A DNA stretch of 64,000 nt from Calvatia gigantea (Eukaryota > Basidiomycota > Agaricomycetes > Agaricales > Lycoperdaceae). Location: NCBI GenBank assembly GCA_025093985.1, contig JACAAK010000004.1, forward strand, positions 2,852,001 to 2,916,000, read 5' to 3'. Both the position numbers and the translations under genes were made by a program. Below, one piece after another: positions 53,333 through 63,977 of this stretch. Numbering within the stretch: the first letter of the stretch is position 1; every line of letters starts with the position of its first letter. The notes under the pieces are model-generated. The model searched no databases, had not been told where the DNA came from, and worked only from the letters and a program-made list of their open reading frames with translations.

Positions 53333-53419
53333 TCCCTCAACTCACACTTCGAACCACTCCGGAGGTTTGTGTTCTGTATTTTGATCCACCCAAAAATTGG
53401 CTAACGCACACCGAAGTTC

Positions 53420-53590
53420 TGAGATTTGTCCGTTGTATCCATCCTAGTTAGGGCTATGAAATACAATACTTCGCGGAAGAGCCTTTGGGAGTCCGATCAA
53501 GATCTAACTATCTAAACAAGAAGTCCGGGGCTGCACTGAGAATCCCTGCTCTTATCGAGAGCACCCTGCTAATAACAACACCAAAGTCGT
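53420..53590. repeat. Diverged direct repeat of the PEBP gene tail (copy 1)
   Basis: Resembles 53716-53880 in order and orientation: TTGTCC..., then GGGCTATGAAATACAATAC against GAGCTATGAAATACGATAC, then AGTCCGATCAAG against AGTCCGATCGAAG, then ACAAGAAGT, then AGAGCAC. Copy 2 contains the 3' end of the PEBP-like gene, so copy 1 is a non-functional tail fragment. Confidence 0.6.
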
Positions 53591-53715
53591 TGGAGAGAGA
53601 AATAAAAAGAGTGTGGAGTGACCCTTCAATTGCCGCCTTGCGCTACTATGCCGGCCGAGGTCCATATTTCGTATTTTTACCCATTCTAATTGACTAACAC
53701 ATGTTGGAATCCCAA

Positions 53716-53880
53716 GGATTGTCCTTCGTACATAGGCCTAGTCCGAGCTATGAAATACGATACCTCGTAAAACGAGGCGCAAGTCCGATCGAAGTCTATT
53801 TATACAAGAAGTTCAAGAGCTACACCGAGGACCCCCACGACGACCAAGAGCACACTACTAACAGCCCTTTCTGCTCCTGA
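53716..53880. repeat. Diverged direct repeat (copy 2, overlaps PEBP 3' end)
   Basis: Partner of 53420-53590. This copy includes the last codons and 3' flank of the PEBP-like gene on the minus strand and is taken to be the parent. Confidence 0.6.
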
Positions 53881-54833
53881 AGTAGAGTCGGTAGACCCAG
53901 TAACAGTAGGCGAGCTGATTGGAGGCGGTTGTGAGAGTATGCTCACAGTGGGCGATGTTGCTGAAGGAGAAGGAAAGGGCAATGTGTCAGAGGGTATAGG
54001 GGAAGTTATAGTGTTATCAGGCCCGACAAGGAAGAAATTCCCTGCAATTGGGTTGCCCAAGGATGTGTTGGTAGCGAAGTTGGTGAGGTTGAAATTCATC
54101 CTGAACGATGAGTCGGCACCGATTGTACCGTTGAAGAACGCAAGTGCCGAGGTGTTGAAATTGTCCGGTTGGACGTAAACAAGGACGACATAACTGTATA
54201 CTCTTGTGGGAAACTACGCCCTCAGAAGAATTATTGAATACTCACCGATGCAGGTCAGACCCAGCGGGTGGAGTGGGCGGGAAGAATTCGACCAAGGCCT
54301 GGCTTTGGTTCATTAAACCCGTCGCATTCGTTAGAGCAATGCGTGAAGAATTGTCGACTTTGAAGTCTTGTCCGATGAAATGCAAAAATTGGGAGATATT
54401 GGGGTTTTGGGGTGTAGGAGCGTCTGGGTCAACAATGGAAATCACCCAGGATACATTTGACATTGACAAGTTTGTATTGTTTGACGTGAGCAAGAATTGC
54501 GGCATATCATGGGTCTCTGTACGGGCCAGCACGAGTAACAAGTCAATTTACAAGTGCTCCTCGGTATTTGGGATGGGACTCACGTTCCATAGTGAGCAAA
54601 ATATCTGGGATCACCTCGACGCTTTCGCGTGTGGCTGGGTCCGTGAAGAGGACATCGGCACCAACTCTAGGGTTGAAGCTGGGAATGACGTCCGGGACGA
54701 TTTGGGCTTCCTGAAAGGCCATGGTAACATTGGCCAACGCGTCGGGTGGGTTCGTGCTCGTGTCCGGAGGCATGGATTGTGCTGTACTCAGAAGAGCGCA
54801 CAATGCAAAGAGTGTGGTAATTAGGAAGAACAT
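53800..54833 (-). CDS. Secreted, probably GPI-anchored PEBP-family protein
   Basis: Phosphatidylethanolamine-binding protein fold. Signal peptide MFFLITTLFALCALLSTAQS. The PEBP core is spread over three exons: FQEAQIVPDVIPSFNPR, LTSNNTNLSMSNVSWVISIV with DPDAPTPQNPNISQFLHFIG (the DPDAP and GQDF-type ligand-site motifs), then PPTPPAGSDLHRYVVLVYVQ. After IAGNFFLVG comes a Ser/Thr/Pro-rich stalk and a hydrophobic C-terminus (VSSVLLVVVGVLGVALELLV), the layout of a GPI signal. Several N-glycosylation sequons are present. Most PEBPs are cytosolic (yeast Tfs1); secreted, anchored ones occur in Agaricomycetes but their role is not established. Stop at 53800-53802. A TATAAAA word lies 38 bases upstream of the ATG. 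Confidence 0.82.
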
Positions 54834-54870
54834 GGCTTTGGTCGAGTGAGGGGCGGAAGGGAAGGGTATG

Positions 54871-54877
54871 TTTTATA
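54871..54877 (-). promoter_or_regulatory. TATA box of the PEBP-like gene
   Basis: TATAAAA on the minus strand, 38-44 bases upstream of the start codon at 54833. Its closeness implies a very short 5' leader. TATA boxes often go with regulated rather than constitutive genes. Confidence 0.5.
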
Positions 54878-55594
54878 TGTAGGGCTAGGGCCCAGGAAAG
54901 TGAGCCCTATAATGGTTAATCGTTGTACAAGAGGATTCTGGTGACGGCTAGTATTTCCACCGGTGGGAATGTCGCTTGGCGCAGGGCAATGGGGTTGTTC
55001 CACGGCGCAGGCGAAAAATAGGCAGGTTTTTCACCGGGAAGCCAATTATAGTCCTAGCCACTCTAGAAAGTTCTCTTCGCGGTAATCTGTTTGGGAAATA
55101 ATTCTGGGGTACCAGTGGAAAGGGAGGAGATGACGCATCTTCTCAAAATAGCCTGTTCTTAAAATAGAGGGAGAACCTCTTGTGGAACGCGGTCACTTTC
55201 ACGCGGCTTCCCAAGGGGTAGATACGTCAGGGGGCTGCAAACCCGCTCGAGGGTCAGGGAAAATGTTCGATGGGACGCTTGGATTTTGATGGGGGCTATA
55301 CGGGAAAGTGTTTCTGGTGAGTTTGGGAGGGACAACAAACGCCATGGTTACGAGTCCGCCTGCTATATATGCTGCTCAGACGCGATACTCGTTTCTGTAG
55401 TGCTGGCCACTCCGAGGTGCTGGTCACCGACATCATTCCATCGTTTATGGAATACCTGAAGAAGGTGCGATTACTATCCCTCTCGGCATCTTCCAGCCTT
55501 CCAAAGTTGCCTGTTAAAACATTCTCGTTTACCAATTTCAAGTCGAAAACAGACCTTACGCCTCTAGGTCTTCCTTTCTTCTTGTTTCTCTTAT
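54878..55594. promoter_or_regulatory. Divergent intergenic region, PEBP gene / membrane protein gene
   Basis: About 720 bases between divergent genes. Open stretches on both strands near 55296-55594 lack family signatures and most likely are leader sequence of the plus-strand gene. No other element recognised. Confidence 0.35.
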
Positions 55595-56134
55595 ATGTCT
55601 TCTCCAGGTCTCACTTCCTTCGTCCTACTCCTACTCTCACTCCTCGACCTGGGGTATCTTTCGTTTTGGCTCATTCCTCCACTATCATTCTTCACATTGG
55701 TCTCCCATGCTGCCTTCCCGTTCCTCGCACGCGCACCTCGAACTGAAGCGACGCCCTCGTACTTCTCAACTCTTGTCGTTTGCGCCTATATTCTCGCGAT
55801 CGCATGGTTCATCGCATTTGTAGCGGCGCTCGTTATAGCAGCGATAAAAGACCGTTGGAAATGGAATATTGAAGTTGTAGAGGACAGCGGTGGTGCTGCA
55901 GTGGTAGGAACCCAGGTTGCACAAATTGTATTATCCTGCCTGGAGGTTGGGTTTCTTGGGATATTTGCGACAAAGGCGCATCGGCAAGTTATTAGTGCGG
56001 GCGAACCCGAATCTTGGAGGCTGGCGGTTCCAGAGCCCAACAAAGAGATTATCGGGCTTTCGACAGTGAAGTTTGACTCGCGTGAAGGCAATCAAGACGG
56101 AACGAGACAGGCGAGATCGTCTTCAATAAACTAG
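55595..56134 (+). CDS. Four-helix membrane protein of unknown function
   Basis: Single exon, 179 residues. Four hydrophobic helices: LTSFVLLLLSLLDLGYLSFW, IPPLSFFTLVSHAAFPFL, VVCAYILAIAWFIAFVAALV and VAQIVLSCLEVGFLGIFATK. They are followed by a hydrophilic cytosolic tail ending ARSSSIN. Between helices 3 and 4 is a charged loop KDRWKWNIEVVED. The four-helix layout is like MARVEL-type and other small fungal membrane proteins, but no diagnostic motif is visible. I do not assign a family. Confidence 0.65.
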   Translation: MSSPGLTSFVLLLLSLLDLGYLSFWLIPPLSFFTLVSHAAFPFLARAPRTEATPSYFSTLVVCAYILAIAWFIAFVAALVIAAIKDRWKWNIEVVEDSGGAAVVGTQVAQIVLSCLEVGFLGIFATKAHRQVISAGEPESWRLAVPEPNKEIIGLSTVKFDSREGNQDGTRQARSSSIN

Positions 56135-56277
56135 CGATGGATTTATTAACTTCTCCACTAGGTCAATCTGGCCTCTGTGGTAGAATAATTGGAAATATGC
56201 TTAAGGGCAACCTGTATGAGAGTGTGGATAATATATATAACAAAAATGGAATACAACACTGGTCTGAATTGCTCATC

Positions 56278-56757
56278 TCATTTGCGCTTCCCGTCCGAAA
56301 ATCTCTTCATCAACCTCTCTACTTCTACACACTCCTGCTTCCCCCTCACACACATGACGGTGGCGTCGTCTACGTCTCCTTCCATGTCTGGGATTAGACA
56401 TTTGATGTCTTCAGCATTGGGACAAGGGCATTCCGAGGGTCTGTCTACACAGTCCAGTGTTAACGGACAGAGATATTGAGAGCACGAGACTACCAAAACA
56501 CAACCGCGAGGCGGAAAACCATTAGTAGATTTGACAACTTGAACGGAAGTGAACATACCAGACTCGAGATATGCTGAAAATTGGGAAGCACCGCTTCTCT
56601 GCTGCTGGTGTTGTTGTTGTTGTTGCTGTTGTTGGTGGTGACCACCAAACATATTGAAGAAGCCTTCAAACTGGGCCACAACAACATGGAGCTGCAAGAG
56701 GAGGCTGAATGCCAGAAAGAGCGTCGAGTACGATGACAGCATCTTGTTGTGTTGCAT
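56278..56757 (-). CDS. LCL2: Lcl2-like secretory-pathway protein (long chronological lifespan protein 2)
   Basis: Signal peptide [20 protein letters not shown] then a Gln/His-rich run ([14 protein letters not shown]), then the Cys-rich Lcl2 signature [34 protein letters not shown] and [20 protein letters not shown]. Yeast Lcl2 is an ER protein linked to ER-associated degradation. An intron at 56490-56558 (GTATGT...GGTAG, 69 nt) has no stop and keeps frame; spliced, the join is YLES/VSCSQYL. Unspliced, 23 residues would be inserted just before the first Cys. Start: an ATG pair (MQHNK, MLSS) is present; the second gives a better signal peptide. Confidence 0.8.
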   Translation of the reverse strand: MQHNKMLSSYSTLFLAFSLLLQLHVVVAQFEGFFNMFGGHHQQQQQQQQHQQQRSGASQFSAYLESGMFTSVQVVKSTNGFPPRGCVLVVSCSQYLCPLTLDCVDRPSECPCPNAEDIKCLIPDMEGDVDDATVMCVRGKQECVEVERLMKRFSDGKRK

Positions 56758-57159
56758 TATAGAGGTGATGAAGAGAGGGGTAGTACTAATTTATGTTTTG
56801 AATTATGGCCGTCACAGATATGTTGCAAGCTTCCAAGGTGGTTTCAATTTCGCGTCTTCACATTTGTGCACGTCGCTCAGCCACTGATCGACGTGTCAAA
56901 GGAAGGTCACATGATCTGAACAAGTTACACCCCAGGCTCCAGCGATATTCATAAACAAAATTCTTAGATTTCTTTGTGCGGGCGGATTCGTACCAATTGT
57001 AGATTTGATTCCGCCGAAATTCATGGATTCACCTGAAAATTTCAAAGTGCGAAAGCAATTAACAACGAACATACTGTGGTACGACGCAATGTGTTTGGTA
57101 TGGCCCTTGATGACAAATACCCCGGGCAGGCAAGATTCTTCAGCTCTCCGTCTGGAACC
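56758..57159. other. Divergent gap LCL2-like / SF3B6
   Basis: About 400 bases holding both promoters. No TATA box or coding sequence identified; short open stretches lack features. Confidence 0.4.
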
Positions 57160-57632
57160 ATGTCTATTGCTCGACCAACTGTGCGTATACTTCCGACCAT
57201 ACATAACAACTCTAAAAGCTCTTTCTTTTTCTAGTCCAAGCTACCCCCTGGCGCGAATCGCATTCTCTTTGTGAAGAATCTGAATTACAACATCACTGGC
57301 GAGGATCTCTACGATCTTTTCGGTCGTTATGGAAGCATTCGGCAAATTCGCATAGGAAATGAGCAGAAAACAAAAGGAACAGCATTTGTTGTCTTTGACG
57401 ATGTTATGGATGTGGGTAATCCACACTACATCCTCCCCGACTGTTAACCCACTTTAAACAGGCCAAAAATGCTCTTGATCACCTGAACGGTTTCCATTTA
57501 CAAGAGCGGTATATTGTCGTTCTGTACCATATGCCCGCCAAGCAAGATGCAGCAGCAGCAAAGGCTGATTTAGCTAGGAGAGAGGAAGAACTGGCCCAGC
57601 TCAAGAAGAAACATAACATCGGGGATGATTAA
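57160..57632 (+). CDS. SF3B6: Splicing factor SF3b p14 (SF3B6)
   Basis: Small RRM protein of the U2 snRNP that contacts the branch-point adenosine and SF3B1. Exon 1 is only MSIARPT; exon 2 gives SKLPPGANRILFVKNLNYNI (RNP2 is LFVKNL) and GTAFVVFDDVMD (RNP1 type); exon 3 AKNALDHLNGFHLQERYIVV LYHMPAKQ and the Lys/Glu tail ending KKKHNIGDD. 122 residues or so, the standard length, and conserved along its whole length. Start and both introns are unambiguous. Confidence 0.95.
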
Positions 57633-60380
57633 CGTCCGTGGGTTGTGCGACCTGATTTTCTTAACACATGCAATGTTTAACTTCTAGTACAGTCTAGACA
57701 TTCCCGTCGTCTATAACCATTTGACTGGCTTATTCTGTATTCTATAATCACGCAACAGGACATTTGGACTGGTCGCTTTACGCTGAGGAACGGCGTCTCT
57801 GGTCTTCTTCGCATTTCGGACAAAATCTATCGATATGCGGTGAATATTGTTGAGGGTATTGTCGGCTGGAGTGACACATTCAGTATGTGCATCACGAAGG
57901 AATACTATAGGAGCTTACTACTGCCAGCAAGTCTTTTGACACTGCTCAGGCTGACAGTCCTGTGGATGTGCCGGGCTGAATTTACATAGGACTAGGTCAC
58001 ATTTAATCTCCACTGGAGTCAGTAACCTGCTGCCCAATTTGGAAAGTGAAACCTTGCCTCTTCATCTTCCTGTTCGGCCATTCGCCGTTTCAGCAATTTG
58101 ACTTTCCAGGGCATCAAGAATAACAGACCAGATTTTGTGCATGGCCACATCTTCAGAGCTGTCAGGTGAACCTGTGCGAGGCGGTTGTGGTGGGACCCAC
58201 CTTTTATATACATTGCGAACTCTGCCACCAGCCGCGGAAGTCAGCAACGGTGTCAACACGGTTTGGCGTTCGTGATTTACCTTCGCCAGCAACACATTGC
58301 TTCAATCCAAGCTAAGTGGTGGTGTTAGCTCCAACTGTTCTTTGGCTTTATATAGGGTCCTAGATGAGGGTGGCCGCCTCCCCTGGTTAATCCCAACTTT
58401 TTGGTATTAACGATCACCAGCTCACAATCTCATTAGGTCTCTCGGTGCTACGAATTCGATAAATTCTCGGAACTTCTGTATAGGAAAAGTGAGTCCTCCA
58501 ATCGGCTCTAATCAAATCTAACACTAGTTTCGTGCAGAAGGAATACGTGACTAACCTCATGGGATACTACAATGGAAATTCCACCGTTTGCCGGATCCGT
58601 GAGAGTGGTGCCAGGAGTTCGAACGCCGAGTGGAAAGATATTCTCTCTGCGACACAGCGGATCCAGGATGTAAGGCTACTTCCTGATTTGTGACTACTTG
58701 CCATGGAGGCGTGGATGTTCGTGTTGTTTCACTGATAGAACGCCAGGCTCGCCATGAATAGCAGGTAACACGCAAGTTGAAACTTATGCTTCTGATTACC
58801 AGGCGCAACGAAGGGGCATTGAAAGGCGTTCTGTCCCTGCGATGCCTAAAGTAAGGGAGAGCTTGCTTTGTTCAGGTATGAAACCCACCCTTCACATCAC
58901 CCCCCGCGGCTCTTCGCTGATGCTTATTATCAAGCAATGCCCAGGTAATCTTGTGCTTCATTGCTACCGTGTTGCGTTCGGCGCAGAAGCCTACGACCTA
59001 GAACGGGAATTACATTGTTTTAAGGTTTTGAAGATCGCCACGTGTGCGGCGTCCTTCTTTTATCAATAATCAGTGCGGGTGAGCTCAGGTTCCTATTAAT
59101 ATTCCGGCTACGTCCACGCTTGTGTGCAAATCCACAGGGATTAACATTCTTCTTGCACAAAGAATTCGTATGAATTTGTTTCATGGCTAGTTTCTATTCA
59201 CATGCTAGGGTGGCTCAGCAACATTGTCGGTGACGTCGGACATGCTTCTGCTGACGTCTTAGAATAGCCGAATAGTTGAAGAACACTATTCGCCCTCCAG
59301 CCCTCCGTGAGGCCGTAAGTATTAGCTTGTATCGTGCTCCAGAATTACAAAACGACGGTCATACGATGGCCACGGAGTTATACATTGTTTGAAACTGTAT
59401 TATGAAATCCCCCACTCAAGCTCTTCGTTCCCTCTCTTTGGCAGGAAAGCTCCACTATACAGCAATGTTGTGATTATCGTCCATGCTGGGATACATGCCA
59501 GGCCTAGCCAGCGGCTAAGTCCTTGAATTCCAATTACCGAGGATTTGACACATGGTCATGTTCCCAGGCGGCTGAAGAACACTCAACCTTTCCAACGTGT
59601 TACTTGGACTCTTTCTATATCACTTCACAAGGGTTTCTCGACCCAATCACCGGCTTGGGGTGGTATACAGTTGTACTGGGCTTTCATGTATTCCGCCATA
59701 TCCTTGGTTTCGCCTCTTCCGACCTTTCACGCCTTCAGGGTTGTTACAGAGTTGCGTCGCTCTGAAGATGAAGAAACCGCCGTTGCTTCATCAGAAAAAT
59801 AGGATGGGTGATTGATGCTCATCGGGATACTTGTTGATGAATTGACGTTTCGTGGTTGCTTATGGTGTCTCAAGCTGTAAATCCTCCTTGGGATTTGCAT
59901 TACCTTCTTGCAGTTTCCAGGTGTCTTCCCTGTCTAGGTCGTGCATTACCCACAAGTACCCCCGAACTTTGACAGAGGCTATAAACAAATGGTCCGCCTT
60001 AACAGCTCGCCGTCTATCTGCGAATTTGGATACCGGCGGCCTAGGGCAACCCTGCGGCCCAAGGCAGGACGGGAAACAGGTTCGAAATTCTGCTGCTGGA
60101 CCAAAATATCATCTGAGTGGTTGGCTGGATCGCCCCAGCAGACCCTGGCGCCTTTCAAGGACTTTTGATTCTTCTCGCTACCCAAAGTACCCCAGAAAAG
60201 GTGGTCCACAGCTGAACCTAAATAACAAGACAGGATTCTAGGGTTAATTTGTAAGGACCAACAGACCATACATTACAAATAACACGGTAAATAGGAAACG
60301 CGGAACTCAAATGATCCAGGGGGGGGGGATATTTGCAACAAAAGAGCACAAGAGCAGGAGAGGAGACCGACAGATGGGGT
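57633..60380. other. Unresolved 2.7 kb stretch with coding-like fragments
   Basis: No gene could be assembled with confidence. Coding-like, splice-bounded pieces lie on the minus strand, chiefly 58430-59190, and weaker ones on both strands at 57940-58300 and 59410-59810. There is a TATATAAAG word on the minus strand at 58347-58356 just upstream of the 57940-58300 piece. The right end (60240-60380) is FAL1 3' flank with a G run. It is either one or more lineage-specific genes or decayed ones. Confidence 0.4.
58430..59190 (-). CDS. Possible spliced gene of unknown function (partial model)
   Basis: Exons that join in phase on the minus strand: PYILDPLCRRENIFPLGVRT followed without break by PGTTLTDPANGGISIVVSHE, then across an intron with GTTAGT donor and CTATACAG acceptor to KFREFIEFVAPRDLMRL and stop. 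Further upstream pieces read LTLGIAGTERLSMPLRCAW (about 58800-58850) and ILCARRMLIPVDLHTSVDVA (about 59110-59170), but they could not be linked. No start codon, signal peptide or known motif was fixed. It may be real and incomplete here, or a decaying gene. Confidence 0.3.
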
Positions 60381-62013
60381 CTAGATCAATTCTGCAGCAT
60401 TCACCGGCATTTCATCCTGGAATGAAGAATGTAAGGATCTGTGCGTGATTTGGTTAGTGCCGTGAAGACTTACGATCTGTGTGCTGTAGAATTGTTCTGC
60501 ACAGGTGAGGTAGCAGTTTTGTTGAGGCTCGTGTGGGTTTAGGACTGAACTGTGTACGTACCAATATCACGAAGAATACGAACGTCATCAACTGTCACGA
60601 ACTGTAAAAGGTCACCTCAGAGGCACTTCTGGCTCAGATTGAATAGATGACTCACATTGATTGCCACACCCTTGCGACCAAACCGTCCTGACCGACCAAT
60701 TCTGTGAATATAGTTCTCGCGATTCCTAGGTGTCGTAGCGTCAAGGGCGGATATGCGAGGTGAAGAAGGGCGGACTTACGCAGGGAGATCATAGTTTATG
60801 ACAAGGGAAACCTGTTGAACGTCGATGCCGCGCGCCCACACATCGGTGGTGATCAAGACACGCCTGAATAGAACGTTAGCTGAAGGCATAGATGTTGATG
60901 CACCCCCTCCGACGTACGATGTGCCATTGCGAAATTCGGTCATGATAGCATCACGTTCTTTTTGCACCATGTCTCCGTGCATCGAGGACACGGTAAAGTT
61001 TGAAGCACGCATCTTCTCCGTCAACCAATCCACCTGGATGATATGAAGAATTGGTCTGCCTTTATGTAAAGGAAAGGCATACCTTTCGGCGAGTATTGCA
61101 GAAAATGACGGCTTGTGTGATGGTCAATGTGTCGTAGAGATCACAAAGGGTGTCGAACTTCCAATCCTCCTTCTCCACTGCCACGAAAAACTGTTTGATG
61201 CCTTCGAGGGTCAACTCATCACGTTTGACGAGGATGCGAATGGGATCGGTCATGAATTTGGTCGTCATCTCCAGCACATCGTACGGTAGCGTGGCACTGA
61301 GGAGAACAACCTGTGTTGCAGGGGGAAGGTATCGATAGACGTCGTAAATTTGATCCTTGAAGCCCTTGTTGAGCAGCTCGTCGGCTTCGTCGAGGACGAG
61401 CATTTTAATGTTCCGCGTTCGCAAGCTTCGCCGCCTGATCATGTCAAATACGCGACCAGGTGTTCCAGAAACAACGTGCTGGCCATATTCAAGTTTTCTG
61501 ATGTCCTCGCCAATAGAGGTTCCCCCGATACATGCATGACACTGCACGTTCATATAGTCACCCAGTGCCAGCACAACGGACTGGATTTGTGTCGCAAGTT
61601 CACGAGTTGGCGAGAGAACGAGCGCCTGTGTTTCGCGGACGGTGACATCGATGGATTGTAGGATGGAAATGGAGAAAGTCGCAGTTTTACCGGTACCCGA
61701 CTGGGCTTGGGCGATGACATCGCGACCTTGGGTGATGGGGAGAATAGCTCGTTGCTGGATGGCAGAGGGCTTCTCAAAATCTGGAATGAATTCCCTTCAG
61801 CATTGTGAGATGAGGGAAAGAGGGAATTCTGACTCACTGTACGCGTATATGCCCCGCAGAAGATCTTCCTTGAGGCCGAGGTCGTCGAATGTTGAGACGA
61901 CGGAAACAGCTTCTGACGATTCAAATACTAGTTTCTAGTGTTCAAGGTGAGTACTGAGCACGTCGAGAACGACCTATGGGACATACTTCGTCTCCAGGGA
62001 TGATTCCAGACAT
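60381..62013 (-). CDS. FAL1: ATP-dependent RNA helicase FAL1 / eIF4A-III
   Basis: DEAD-box helicase: in yeast Fal1 acts in 18S rRNA maturation; in most eukaryotes eIF4A-III is the core of the exon junction complex. First exon MSGIIPGDE joins to [20 protein letters not shown]. Motifs present: [159 protein letters not shown]. The end is [15 protein letters not shown] with stop at 60381-60383. The [17 protein letters not shown] wording fits eIF4A-III rather than eIF4A. A 54-nt intron (60864-60917) is stop-free and in frame; spliced it gives FRNGTSRVLITTD. About 400 residues, complete. Confidence 0.93.
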
Positions 62014-62113
62014 TTTGCGTGGTGGTTGGTGAAGAAGGGCGGAGTTCGAAAAGGGCAAGCCCAAAAACTTGCAACACCCCAAATCGCACAGTCACGCTCA
62101 GCCTTCAACTATT

Positions 62114-63977
62114 ATGGACTCTGTCATCGAGGTCCAGCGCCAGACCCACGAAGAGATAGAGCGCTTCAAACGCGCCCTTTACGAGCTTCTTTCCAGGCCA
62201 AACACCTCCCATGAGCTCAACCTCCAAACAGAACACAAGGCCTCCCAGGTCCTAGACCGTATAGAAGCTCGAATGACCACACTCAGCAACCTCTATGCTG
62301 ATGAGGACACAAGAAAAGCAGAGATAGACCTGTTATCTACTCCTGCAAAAGCCGACGATCTCTCGGAATTCTATTCGCGGTTGGTGAAAATCCAGGAGCA
62401 CCACAACAAGTATCCTGATTCTGCACCAGGAATTGACCTGGAGCTTGCGTCATTTCTGGAGGAGCCTGTTCAAGATGACGAGGAAGAAGAAGCGGAAGAT
62501 CGTGCGTGCTCTTTTATTTCCCCTATATACTCGTTGACAAACTGAAATGGCAGCAATTTCGCTCATGTTCTCGGGCGAGGAGGCTTACGGGAGGTACTGC
62601 GACTTGTACAACAACCACACCGCATATGCGAACCTCAAAAACATTGGCAAGCGGCCAGGATACCTTCAATATCTCGACCTTCTGCTAGCAGCACAAGATA
62701 ACTCGGTTCACCAAGATTTACCCAAGGAGACACGTTTTTCCAAGGAATACGAGTCGTGAGTCCATGGGTACTCAAACCACATCTGAGCGACCTTTGAACC
62801 ATTCCCCTTGCAGCTATATCAGGGACCTGTATGATTACCTCGTGTCCTTTGTAAAGCGGACGCAGCCACTCATTGATATCGAAGGCAAATTACATGCAGC
62901 ATCATCGGAATTTGACAAGAAATGGGAGGCTAAGGAATTGCCAGAGTGGGAGAACCACACAGATTCAAAACCCTCGATGAATGGGGAAGCTGCCGGGATC
63001 TGGTGTGCAGCATGTACGCACTTAACCTGCCTCTTGCTGCTTATTTTGCTCATGATATCCAGGCCAGAAGCACTATGCTAAGCAAACTGTATACGATGCG
63101 CATCTCTCGTCCAAAAAGCACATCAAAGCCATGAACAAGCAAGCCGCTTCAGGGGAACCACCTAAAAATCCCAACGGCTCTCCTGTACCTGCACCCACAG
63201 CAACACAAGCTCAACCCCAGTCAGGTGCTCAAATTCGAATACGGAATGCCGCATATTATACACACATGGCCACGGCACTGTTGGTAACCTTGGCGTCTGT
63301 TATTAATGAGACCAAATCCAACGTCGAGCGAAGGTTCTCACTCACCGCTCGGGAACGTGAACAAGAGCTTCTAGAACAACCAAAGCCTCCTCCACAGACC
63401 ACTGCAAAGGACAACGCGGCAGAAGAGGAAGAGGAAGAAGAAAGGATCTACAACCCCCTCAAGTTGCCTCTGGGCTGGGACGGAAAACCTATTCCTTATT
63501 GGCTCTACAAGTTGCATGGCCTTGGAGTCGAGTACAGATGCGAGATTTGCTCAGACCATGTGTACATGGGAAGGTATAGTTTTACCTTTGTCCTCTCAAT
63601 CCTCAAATCTGATGATCAACGCTCAGGAAAAACTTTGATCGTCACTTCCAGGTCTGTCCCTATCTTTTGGTGTGATCTGATTCACTTACTTTCGTTACAG
63701 GAATCTCGTCACGCATTTGGAATGCGAGCCCTTGGTCTTCCTAATACCAAACACTTCCATGAAATCACTCGTATTGAAGACGCTCTTGCCCGTGAGCTTT
63801 GGCTTTACCCTATCCTTGAACACCCCATTGACCTGTCCTTTAGTTGCTGAAAAACTCAAGCAAGAAGGCCGCCACGAGATCTTCGAGCAGGAGACGATGG
63901 AAGAGTTAGAAGACGACGAGGGTAATGTGTATAACCGCAAGACCTACGAAGACTTGAAGAAGCAAGGCTTGATTTGA
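62114..63977 (+). CDS. SF3A3: Splicing factor 3A subunit 3 (SF3A3 / Prp9)
   Basis: U2 snRNP component needed for prespliceosome formation. First exon [20 protein letters not shown] leads to [25 protein letters not shown] and [17 protein letters not shown]. Next exons: [38 protein letters not shown], then [20 protein letters not shown]. Two zinc fingers: [24 protein letters not shown] in the middle, and the C-terminal [40 protein letters not shown]. The end reads [20 protein letters not shown] then KKQGLI, with TGA at 63975-63977. About nine introns. Complete and normal in length (about 500 residues). Divergent from FAL1; the start codons are 100 bases apart, so the promoter is shared. Confidence 0.95.

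Noticed and set aside
59523..59815. Open frames suggesting a membrane protein on the plus strand (WGGIQLYWAFMYSAISLVSP)
   Set aside because: The minus strand over the same bases gives an equally plausible hydrophobic piece (LGLACIPAWTIITTLLYSG), so neither can be supported alone.
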